From NCBI GenBank assembly GCA_964596375.1, contig CAZQTO010000043.1, positions 1-16,193 of the forward strand: a stretch of DNA of 16,193 nt, read 5' to 3'. The notes under the pieces were generated by a model, which saw nothing but the letters and a program-made list of their open reading frames with translations, ran no database searches and was not told where the DNA came from. The DNA is from UBA1543 sp964596375. GTDB taxonomy: Bacteria > Pseudomonadota > Zetaproteobacteria > Mariprofundales > Mariprofundaceae. The translations under genes and the position numbers were made by a program. Positions 7,042 through 13,762 of this stretch are shown in pieces. How positions within the stretch are numbered: the stretch's first letter is position 1; every line of letters begins with the position of its first letter.

Positions 7042-7884
7042 GTGGTGAATAGGGAGGGAGCCCTGAGCGATATTAGAATAGACCCATTTCTAAAATGGGC
7101 TGGAGGAAAAAGATGGTTAACGTCCTCACACACCCATCTATTCCCTACACGCTACAATCGATACATTGAACCTTTCCTTGGGGGTGGAGCTGTATTTTTC
7201 TCCCTTCAGCCATCGCAAGGCGTCCTGTCCGACATAAACTCAGATCTCATCGAAACTTACCAAGCAATAAAAAACAATCCTATAAAAGTTGAAGCCCTTT
7301 TACGAAAACATCAGGCCAACCACTCGAGGGAATATTATTATATAATCCGGAATTCAGCTCCATCCTCCATGTTTGCTAGAGCTGCCAAATTTATCTACTT
7401 GAACCGCACATGCTGGAATGGCCTGTATCGAGTCAACTTAAAAGGAAAGTTTAACGTTCCTATTGGAACCAAATCCAAAGTCATCATGAAATCTGATGAC
7501 TTTCAAAAAGTATCCAGCATATTAAATAACGTGGAAATCAGAGTGGCTGACTTTGAAGACACGGTAAATATGGCCGGCTTAGATGATGTGGTTTTTGTAG
7601 ATCCACCATATACGGTAAAACATAACAACAACAACTTTATAAAATACAATGAGTGCCTTTTTAGCTGGGATGACCAAGTCCGACTCAAAGCTGCTCTCAT
7701 TAGGGCAAAGGATAGAGGCGCATATATTGTGCTGACAAATGCGAACCACCAGTGCATCCGAGAGCTATATGTGGATGAATTCCAAATAGATGTCGCCCCA
7801 AGATGCAGCGTAATATCTGGAAAGAATAAAGGTAGAGGCCCAGCGACGGAACTTGTAATTAGGAGTTGCCAATGGAATGGCTAA
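7042..7884 (+). CDS. Dam-like D12-class adenine-N6 DNA methyltransferase
   Basis: It transfers a methyl group from SAM to adenine N6 in a short DNA site. Numbered from the GTG at 7042 (280 aa), the order is that of alpha-class enzymes: FLKWAGGK (motif X, 16-23), EPFLGGGAVFF (motif I, 43-53), SDIN (63-66), FIYLNRTCWNGLYR (117-130), catalytic DPPY (187-190), LTNA (231-234) and the terminal ELVI segment (270-273). The fold is E. coli Dam/phage T4 Dam-like, but GATC specificity cannot be read from sequence. The start is uncertain: the GTG codons at 7042/7045 lack a ribosome-binding site and fall at the predicted transcription start. AGGGAGG (7051-7057) sits 5 nt before CTG 7063, which would give SDIRIDPFLKWAGGK, the normal family N-terminus. 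The gene is clearly AT-richer than nrdJ. It overlaps the next gene by 13 nt. Confidence 0.9.
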   Translation: MVNREGALSDIRIDPFLKWAGGKRWLTSSHTHLFPTRYNRYIEPFLGGGAVFFSLQPSQGVLSDINSDLIETYQAIKNNPIKVEALLRKHQANHSREYYYIIRNSAPSSMFARAAKFIYLNRTCWNGLYRVNLKGKFNVPIGTKSKVIMKSDDFQKVSSILNNVEIRVADFEDTVNMAGLDDVVFVDPPYTVKHNNNNFIKYNECLFSWDDQVRLKAALIRAKDRGAYIVLTNANHQCIRELYVDEFQIDVAPRCSVISGKNKGRGPATELVIRSCQWNG

Positions 7885-8423
7885 AAAAAATAATATCGCA
7901 TATTCCTATCGTCGCAGGATCAACCGATGCCACTTTTGATAATTTCCGCGATGCTGGAAAAGAAGTATTTATCGCGACCCTGTGCTCCCTATTACCTCTA
8001 ATTATAAGCGTCATCTATTTGTCGATTAAAATTCAACAATCTGAACTTTCACTTTTTGATATGATGCTTACCAATATAAACAAAGGCGAACTTCTCTTGT
8101 GCGCCACATCCATCATCGCTCCGGTAGCATATTTAGTCTTAACAGATCCCCCTAAAGAAAGGCGATACACATCTAGGTATTCTCATGGAGTAGTATTATT
8201 CGCAATTATTCTCCTTTCGACCATCGCATTTGTAACCATACGAACGTCAGGTACCATCAACAGTGGAACTATCCTTACATATTCTCTGCTAGCTCTAATT
8301 CTTTCTGTCATCACACTTTTCTTTAGCTGCGTACAAAAGAATATTAATTATGACCCAGAGAGGCTAAAACGTAGTGAGGATGATTTTACAGCGATGGTAC
8401 ATCGCCATAGGAGTGGGCAATGA
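7872..8423 (+). CDS. Four-helix integral membrane protein, second gene of the cassette, function unknown
   Basis: Not assigned to a named family. From ATG 7872 (AGGAG 7861-7865, 6-nt gap; a TTG at 7866 is the alternative) the product has 183 aa. Four hydrophobic segments are evident: about 32-54 (LCSLLPLIISVIYL), 72-91, 105-124 (VVLFAIILLSTIAF) and 133-154 (LLALILSVITLFFSCV). A short amphipathic N-terminus (MEWLKKIISHIPIV) precedes them and a charged cytosolic-looking tail (NINYDPERLKRSEDD) follows. There is no signal peptide or enzyme motif. The start overlaps the methyltransferase end by 13 nt and the TGA overlaps the next ATG as ATGA, so the three proteins are made together. Small multi-helix proteins in defence operons often act as membrane-damaging effectors or anchors; either role here is inference. 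Base composition is the most AT-rich of the cassette (one 60-base line is 33% GC). Confidence 0.85.
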   Translation: MEWLKKIISHIPIVAGSTDATFDNFRDAGKEVFIATLCSLLPLIISVIYLSIKIQQSELSLFDMMLTNINKGELLLCATSIIAPVAYLVLTDPPKERRYTSRYSHGVVLFAIILLSTIAFVTIRTSGTINSGTILTYSLLALILSVITLFFSCVQKNINYDPERLKRSEDDFTAMVHRHRSGQ

Positions 8424-9583
8424 CAATCCCAAGAGAAGACTCGATCACCCTTGACCCATTTCCCTGTATAGAAGTTAATCAGCCAATTGGGAAGTTCTAT
8501 ATTGCCAGCATTCCAAGCGACATTCTGGTGCGCATCTCTTATGCTGATATAAGACGAATTGAAAAAGAACGCGACATTGAAACATATTTGGGCATTCAAC
8601 GCCCCCTCTCCAAGGATAGAATCAAGGATCTCCAAATATATGTAGGCACTACAGATGCTTGTTTTCCCACCTCCGTAATACTTGCCATTTCTGGTAAATG
8701 CGCTGAGTACGATGAAGACAATAGAATGATGGCATTAAGAAATAACATGCCAGAGACTGATGATGACGGAGAGCAAATAAACTTAATACAAATTGCACAG
8801 GTTATTGATGGCCAGCACCGCATAGAAGGCCTAAGAAATTATAAGGGCTCTCCATTCGAAGTAAACGTGAGTATTTTTGTAGACATCGACATCCCACAGC
8901 AGGCATACATCTTTTCCACTGTCAATTTAGCTCAAACCAAGGTTAACAAAAGTTTGGTATATGACCTTTTCGATCTCGAAAAATCTCGCAGCCCTCAAAA
9001 GCTATGCCATAATATTGCTGTTGCCCTTGATTCAGAAATCAACAGCCCGTTTTACAAGCGGATCAAAAGGCTTGGCAGTGCCACAAAAGGCAGGTACGGA
9101 GAAACACTAACTCAAGCGACTTTTATCAAAGGGATAATTGGGTATTTCTCAAGAAACGAAACCGTTGATAGAGACACCTATATGAAAAATCAAACGCCCG
9201 AAAAGGCCAATGCTGATGAACTCACTAAAATGCCATTTAGAAATATGATGATTGATAAAAAGGATCTTGAAGTCACTGACATTCTATGGAATTACTTTGA
9301 TGCTGTAAAAAACAGGTGGCCTACTGCGTGGGAAAGTCTAGGAAGGGGAAATATACTGAACAAAACAAATGGGTATAATGGCTTGGTAAGATTTTTGCGG
9401 CCTGCGTATTTGCATTTAACTTCTCCGGGAAATGTTCCAAGCACAAAAGACTTTCAAGTTTTGTTTGATAAGATTCAGCTATCAGATTCGGATTTCACTG
9501 TGGATACATTCAAACCAGGCACAAGTGGTTCCTCTGAGTTATACCGGGTTTTATTGAGAGAAAGTGGGATTGATCCCTCATAA
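8420..9583 (+). CDS. DGQHR-domain protein (DndB/ParB-like fold), third gene of the cassette
   Basis: The 387-aa product carries the signature VIDGQHRIEGL (128-138). It is followed by a strand-rich segment and FSTVNLAQTKVNKSL (165-179), the arrangement of DGQHR proteins, to which the phosphorothioation regulator DndB belongs. The DGQHR loop resembles the conserved G-x-x-R box of ParB/sulfiredoxin-fold proteins, some of which bind or cut DNA or hydrolyse NTP. The C-terminal half is helical, with KTNGYNGLVRFLRPAYL (315-331) also typical. No other Dnd gene (dndA/C/D/E) is in the window, so this is not a standard Dnd locus. ATG 8420 has AGGAG 6 nt upstream and overlaps the previous stop (ATGA). 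Likely roles are DNA sensor, regulator of the methyltransferase or nuclease; none can be decided from sequence. Confidence 0.85.
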   Translation: MTIPREDSITLDPFPCIEVNQPIGKFYIASIPSDILVRISYADIRRIEKERDIETYLGIQRPLSKDRIKDLQIYVGTTDACFPTSVILAISGKCAEYDEDNRMMALRNNMPETDDDGEQINLIQIAQVIDGQHRIEGLRNYKGSPFEVNVSIFVDIDIPQQAYIFSTVNLAQTKVNKSLVYDLFDLEKSRSPQKLCHNIAVALDSEINSPFYKRIKRLGSATKGRYGETLTQATFIKGIIGYFSRNETVDRDTYMKNQTPEKANADELTKMPFRNMMIDKKDLEVTDILWNYFDAVKNRWPTAWESLGRGNILNKTNGYNGLVRFLRPAYLHLTSPGNVPSTKDFQVLFDKIQLSDSDFTVDTFKPGTSGSSELYRVLLRESGIDPS

Positions 9584-9718
9584 GCGATAGTGGAATTTAT
9601 GTTCGGAATCATAGCTTAAACTTTAGCTTATATTTCTTCTCTGCTTTATTCTTTTCGAGCTCATGGGATGGATTCAAGTGACATATTTCTCAATCTGGAC
9701 ATAATGCGCCGCAGACAC

Positions 9719-9747
9719 GGGGAGCCTCGATGGCTCCTCCTTTTTTT
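9719..9747 (+). terminator. Rho-independent terminator
   Basis: GGAGCC (9721-9726) and GGCTCC (9732-9737) form the stem, extended by a G-U and a G-C pair, with loop TCGAT. TCC and then seven T (9741-9747) follow. It ends the cassette transcript. Because its composition resembles the core genome, it may originally have been the terminator of nrdJ before the cassette arrived. The 135 bp before it (9584-9718) show no gene. Confidence 0.85.
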
Positions 9748-9773
9748 GACTTAAACCAATAGCGAGGAAATCC

Positions 9774-10052
9774 ATGACACCTGAAGACCTGACAATCGAC
9801 TTTGAAGAAGGCGGCATCCTGACCACCAAGCAACTGGATAAGGTGATTCTCAGCAAGGGCGCATGGACAACCATTCTGTTCCGCTATCAGGATTGGAGCG
9901 ATGCGGAAAAGGCTTACGGCGAGGATAAGTACACCATCCGTCGCTACCAGAAGCGCAACGGTGAATACAACCAGCGCTCGAAATTCAACATCACCAATGC
10001 CAAGCAGGCGCGCTTGATTGTGGATGCCCTGCAAGGCTGGATCGGCAAGTAA
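9774..10052 (+). CDS. Conserved-looking small protein (92 aa), function unknown
   Basis: No name can be given with confidence. AGCGAGGAA lies just upstream of ATG 9774. The body reads as a compact alternating strand/helix domain with GAWTTILFRYQDW (29-41), KYTIRRYQKRNGEY (52-65) and KFNITNAKQARLIVDALQGW (70-89). It has no Cys, no signal peptide and no membrane segment. The pattern of basic strands followed by a terminal helix recalls small nucleic-acid-binding folds such as PC4-like proteins, but that is a weak impression. Base composition matches the core genome, not the preceding cassette. The gene is monocistronic, enclosed by a terminator on each side. Confidence 0.85.
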   Translation: MTPEDLTIDFEEGGILTTKQLDKVILSKGAWTTILFRYQDWSDAEKAYGEDKYTIRRYQKRNGEYNQRSKFNITNAKQARLIVDALQGWIGK

Positions 10053-10070
10053 CTAAACGCGGCCCTACAC

Positions 10071-10098
10071 AAAAGGGAGCCTGTCGGCTCCCTTTTTT
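10071..10098. terminator. Bidirectional rho-independent terminator
   Basis: Stem GGGAGCC (10075-10081) / GGCTCCC (10086-10092), loop TGTC, with AAAA before and TTTTTT after, so it can work in both directions. It separates the 92-aa gene from the convergent lysine-rich gene. The core stem GGAGCC/GGCTCC is the same as in the terminator at 9719-9747. Confidence 0.9.
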
Positions 10099-10116
10099 AA
10101 TGTGCTATGATATAAC

Positions 10117-10135
10117 CCTGTGCATCGCGCACAGG
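10117..10135. repeat. Short inverted repeat after the lysine-rich gene
   Basis: CCTGTGC (10117-10123) and GCACAGG (10129-10135) form a 7-bp perfect stem with a 5-nt loop, 12 nt after the stop of the minus-strand gene at 10147. No T-run follows, so it is at best an accessory terminator or 3'-end stabiliser. Confidence 0.4.
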
Positions 10136-10146
10136 ATCAAGCGGAA

Positions 10147-10275
10147 TCAATGCGTCGCGTTGCTGCCCAGGATGCTCTTGGATTCGTTCTTCGTCCTCTT
10201 GGCAGCCTTCTTTTCTTTCGGCGTCATGACCGCCTTCTTCTTGTTTTCCTTTTTGTTTTTCTGTTCCTTGCTCAT
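10147..10275 (-). CDS. Very small lysine-rich basic protein (42 aa)
   Basis: ATG 10275 is preceded by AGGAG with an 8-nt gap. The product is almost entirely low-complexity and positively charged (MSKEQKNKKENKKKAV, then PKEKKAAKR), with a short tail SILGSNATH. Similar Lys-rich microproteins of unknown role occur in many proteobacteria; a nucleic-acid or ribosome association would be a guess. The frame remains open upstream to 10455, but that part is unlike the Lys-rich body and the internal ribosome-binding site decides the start. A perfect 20-bp palindrome lies about 45 nt upstream. Confidence 0.6.
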   Translation of the reverse strand: MSKEQKNKKENKKKAVMTPKEKKAAKRTKNESKSILGSNATH

Positions 10276-10319
10276 CGTTTTCGCTCCTGATTTTGAAACA
10301 ATGACTTCAGCACACCTTT

Positions 10320-10339
10320 GCAGCTCCGGCCGGAGCTGC
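10320..10339. repeat. Perfect 20-bp palindrome
   Basis: GCAGCTCCGG followed directly by its own reverse complement. It is upstream of the lysine-rich small gene (minus strand), where it could be an operator or a 5'-leader hairpin. No T-run flanks it on either strand, so it is not an ordinary terminator. The remainder of 10276-10523 shows no supported gene. Confidence 0.55.
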
Positions 10340-10523
10340 TTATTGATATCCTGACAATGCCTTTCAAGCACAGCCCTGGCTTGCCTGCCGGACTGCTGAA
10401 GAAGAACTGTAATCGGGCGCTGGCCATATCTTCCTGCCGGCCAGCCTGCCAACACGGTACGCCATCCGCGCCGATCTAGCTATCTATTCCCATAAAGGAC
10501 CATTCACCAAGCCATGAAATCAT

Positions 10524-10826
10524 TTGTATGAATTTCACGCAGGTGGCGTAAGCGCCGTGATTTCCGGCTACAGCGGTGGCAAAGCTGTCAACCCGACCTA
10601 CCGCAACTACTCGCAGGGCGGACACATCGAGGTGGTCAAGGTGATCTTCGCCCCGGCAAAGGTCAGCCACGATCAGCTGCCGGATGTCTTCTGGCCGGCC
10701 GGGGACTATCATCAGGATTATTATCTGAAGAATCCGGTGCGCTACTGGTACTACCGCAGCCGCGCCAGCGATAACAAAACACCCATCGATACGGGCATGA
10801 CTCCGAGTACTTTTTACATTGGTTAA
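10524..10826 (+). pseudogene. msrA: Remnant of peptide methionine sulfoxide reductase A (msrA)
   Basis: The open frame reads GGVSAVISGYSGG, then NPTYRNYSQGG, HIEVVKVIFAP and LPDVFWPA, all recognisable MsrA core sequence. It then jumps directly to GDYHQDYYLKNPVRYWYYRS, which belongs to the MsrA C-terminus. About 70-80 residues between the FW and the PA(E)DYHQDY segments are missing, as is the whole N-terminus with the catalytic GCFW Cys motif. The TTG at 10524 has no convincing ribosome-binding site. The product could not be an active reductase. The stop TAA overlaps the stop of the convergent sensor kinase by 2 bases. The frame stays open, which suggests a recent in-frame deletion. Confidence 0.85.
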
Positions 10827-13606
10827 TCCAGAAGCAGGCGAATTATTCGACTCAACTCCTGAATCTGGAACGGCTTGGATAGAAGCGGAATCGATTCGAT
10901 GCCTTTGAGTTCGGGCAGCGAAGCGCTCTTATCGTAGCCGGTGGCAAAAATGATGTTCGCCGCTGGATCGAAAGCTAGAATTTCCCGGGCTGCTTCCGGC
11001 CCTCCCATCTCGGGCATCACCACATCGAACAGAATAACACTCACGGCGTTTGAGCGGTAGATATCCACAGCCTGTCTGCCGTTTTCCGCCAATACTGTTC
11101 TGTAACCCAGGCTTTCCAGCGCCTCAGCGGTACTATGGCGCAGGGCACTGTTATCATCCGCGATAAGCACCAGCTCGCCCCGGCCCGTGACCGTATCCTC
11201 TATTTTACCGCTATCCCTGGTGCCGGCGATACCCTCAACAAGCGGAATATAGACATGGAATTCCGTACCGACACCGGATTCGCTCTCCACCCTTATAAAG
11301 CCACCGTGTGATTTAACAATGGTGCTCGACATCGAAAGCCCGAGACCTGTTCCCCTGCCAACCTCCTTGGTGGTAAAGAAAGGGTCGAAAATATTCTCAA
11401 GATTCTTTTGTTCGATGCCGTAACCGTTGTCACGCACCATCAGGTGGGCATAATCACGAATTTCGGCATCCTTATATTTTGAACAGAACGCCTGATCGGC
11501 GTAAAACGGTTCAAGCAATAAAGTGATAACGGGAGATTCCCGTTCCCTGACCGCATCCACAGCATTGCCGAACAAATTCAGCAGAAGTTGCTGAAGTTGG
11601 GTCGCGTCACCCTTGATATCCAGCTTCTGACCTATGATCGTCTTTTCCAGCAGGATATGCTCGGAGATAACAATCTGATGCAATCTGAACAGCTCTTTAA
11701 TCAGGGCAGTGAATGAGACCAGCCCCATCTCCACCTGTTCGCTGCGGGCAAAAACCATCATCTGTTTGATGATGTCGGCGGCCTGAAAGCCCACTGTCTC
11801 CACCTGCTCGACCCTCTCCTGCAATTCCGGCATGCCCTCCATCTTTTTTTTGATCAGGAAAAGATTGCCGATCATGCCGGCCAGCATGTTGTTGAAGTCG
11901 TGGGCAATACCACCGACCAGCGTGCCAAGCGCCTCCATCTTTTGCGCCTGACGGAACTGCGCCTCCAGTGCTTTGTGCTCGCTGAGATCCTCATGGATGC
12001 CGACAAAGTGGGTGATTTCACCCTCACCCTCGCCCTCGCTGTCGCGAATCGGAGAAATGGTCAGCATGGCCGGATAGGTGCTCCCATCCTTACGCTTCTC
12101 GGTAATCTCGCCCTGCCACACCTGACCGGATGTGATTGTCCCCCAAATTTGATCGTAGAAAGCCCTGTTCTGTTTACCGCTGTTGAGCATCGAGGGGTTC
12201 TGGCCGATTGCCTCGGCCTCGCTATAACCTGTCGTCGTACAATAAGCTTGGTTGACGTATTCGATAACGCCGTTGCTGTCTGTGATCAGCACCGCTTCCC
12301 CGGCCTGATTGATGGCCTTGAAAATCTTGTCGGCTTTCGCTTCCATCTGCTTGTTCTGAATAATGTTTGCAACGGCACCGGCAACAGACTCAAGGAATGA
12401 CAATTCATCTTTGCCGGGTTGATGACCATGCGGCAAATAGAGGTTCATCAACCCAAGCAGTGCCCCATGTGCAAGCACGGGAATACAGAAGTGGCCGTGA
12501 TCCATCATACCATCCGGTCGGGTGACATGATCTGAATCCACGCACGACTTGAAGATCATCTCCCCGCGCTCGGCAGCCATGCCGCAAAGACAATGCCCAT
12601 ATGCCACGCTTGAGCAGCGAACTTGCAATTCCTCGCCGAGGCCTCTCCTTGCCACCATCTTTAATTCCCGTTTTTTGTCGTCGGCAAGAAAAACACTTCC
12701 TTTTCCTTGCAGGGGCAGCCATTCGATGCTCAGGATGACATCCAGCACCCGCTTCAAAATCTCCGCAAGGGAGTGGTTCTCAAGCGCCAACGCCAGAATT
12801 TCGGAGAGGGCTTTGTTGATATCCGCACGCCGCTTCATCGCAGCGGCAACCTCCTCCGAAACCGTATAGGCCTCGCCAAACAGGGCGGTGACGATGATGC
12901 CGCCCTGAATCAGGAATGCGACAATCAAGATAAACACCGCCAGAATCAGCGGGTCGATCACCTCTCCAAAATCATGTACTGCTGCCGCTTCGTGAAAACT
13001 CGTGCCCGCCATGGCAGTGTAGTGCATAGCCGATACGGCCATTCCCATGATAATGGCTGATACCGATTTGGTGATCAGTTGGCTGAAAATCCGCGAATTG
13101 CGCAGACGGTTGGCAATCAGCAAAGCAGCCGTTGAGGCGATGATGGCAATGGCAATAGCCAGTGCCACAATGAACATGTCGTGATACATGGTCGCATTCA
13201 GCCGCATGGCTGCCATGCCGGTGTAGTGCATGCCAGCCACGCCAAATCCCATCATGCTGCCGAAAAACAGGGTTCTCGGAGCAAATGCCTTCAGACCGCC
13301 ACCGGCACGCAACGGGGCGATGGCAATAGCGCTGGCCACGACGGCAAGCAGCAGCGATATCATGGTAAGAGTGATATCGAACTTCACCGGAATCGGCATT
13401 TGCAAGGCAAGGATCGCAATAAAATGCATGGTCCAAATGCCGGCCCCCAGGCTCAGGCCGAATGCGGCCACCCATGCCAGAGAATGTGTCCCCGAGGCGG
13501 ATGAGAAAATACGGGGAACAGTGGAGAGTGCCACAAAGGATGCGCCGGTAGCCGCTATCACCGAGATGACGACCAGCAGCCAGTTGTATGTGCCTACAAT
13601 TTCCAT
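10823..13606 (-). CDS. MHYT-GAF-PAS hybrid sensor histidine kinase with C-terminal receiver
   Basis: A 927-aa membrane sensor of the two-component type. The N-terminal MHYT module (about 1-250, seven helices) contains three conserved boxes: MHF at 60, GMHYTGMAAM at 125 and AMHYTAMAG at 193. Its His/Met residues are thought to bind copper and sense oxygen, CO or NO. A GAF domain (about 272-418, with CGMAAERGE and SCVDSDH) and a PAS domain (about 426-540) follow. Next come a HisKA H-box GGIAHDFNN (His569), N-box NAVDA (Asn681), DNGYG (726), DPFFTTK and GTGLGL (752-757). The receiver has an Asp pair (817-818), phospho-acceptor Asp861 (LFDVVMP), Thr889 and Lys911. ATG 13606 has GGAGG 4 nt upstream; the frame is open to 13645. 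No response regulator or phosphotransfer gene is adjacent, so the output partner is elsewhere. Confidence 0.94.
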   Translation of the reverse strand: MEIVGTYNWLLVVISVIAATGASFVALSTVPRIFSSASGTHSLAWVAAFGLSLGAGIWTMHFIAILALQMPIPVKFDITLTMISLLLAVVASAIAIAPLRAGGGLKAFAPRTLFFGSMMGFGVAGMHYTGMAAMRLNATMYHDMFIVALAIAIAIIASTAALLIANRLRNSRIFSQLITKSVSAIIMGMAVSAMHYTAMAGTSFHEAAAVHDFGEVIDPLILAVFILIVAFLIQGGIIVTALFGEAYTVSEEVAAAMKRRADINKALSEILALALENHSLAEILKRVLDVILSIEWLPLQGKGSVFLADDKKRELKMVARRGLGEELQVRCSSVAYGHCLCGMAAERGEMIFKSCVDSDHVTRPDGMMDHGHFCIPVLAHGALLGLMNLYLPHGHQPGKDELSFLESVAGAVANIIQNKQMEAKADKIFKAINQAGEAVLITDSNGVIEYVNQAYCTTTGYSEAEAIGQNPSMLNSGKQNRAFYDQIWGTITSGQVWQGEITEKRKDGSTYPAMLTISPIRDSEGEGEGEITHFVGIHEDLSEHKALEAQFRQAQKMEALGTLVGGIAHDFNNMLAGMIGNLFLIKKKMEGMPELQERVEQVETVGFQAADIIKQMMVFARSEQVEMGLVSFTALIKELFRLHQIVISEHILLEKTIIGQKLDIKGDATQLQQLLLNLFGNAVDAVRERESPVITLLLEPFYADQAFCSKYKDAEIRDYAHLMVRDNGYGIEQKNLENIFDPFFTTKEVGRGTGLGLSMSSTIVKSHGGFIRVESESGVGTEFHVYIPLVEGIAGTRDSGKIEDTVTGRGELVLIADDNSALRHSTAEALESLGYRTVLAENGRQAVDIYRSNAVSVILFDVVMPEMGGPEAAREILAFDPAANIIFATGYDKSASLPELKGIESIPLLSKPFQIQELSRIIRLLLD

Positions 13607-13762
13607 TTGACCTCCACATCCACCCGCATCATCTGGATGCAGCAAAAACGAATGGCATCAAATCACTGAGTCATCCCACCGAACGTGCAAGTATTGTGCC
13701 GAAGAACCTGGAATCTTCATAGCACGCCATACAAATAGAGGAAATGCGGCTAGAGTTGCGGC

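Noticed and set aside
6998..9718. Direct repeats or att sites bounding the low-GC cassette
   Set aside because: No repeat longer than about 5 bp was found at both edges, and there is no integrase or tRNA in the window.
10100..10354. Hydrophobic Phe/Leu-rich plus-strand ORF of 84 aa
   Set aside because: It is the complement of the lysine-rich gene: AAG/AAA codons read backwards give Phe/Leu runs. It has no ribosome-binding site, and the opposite strand has one.
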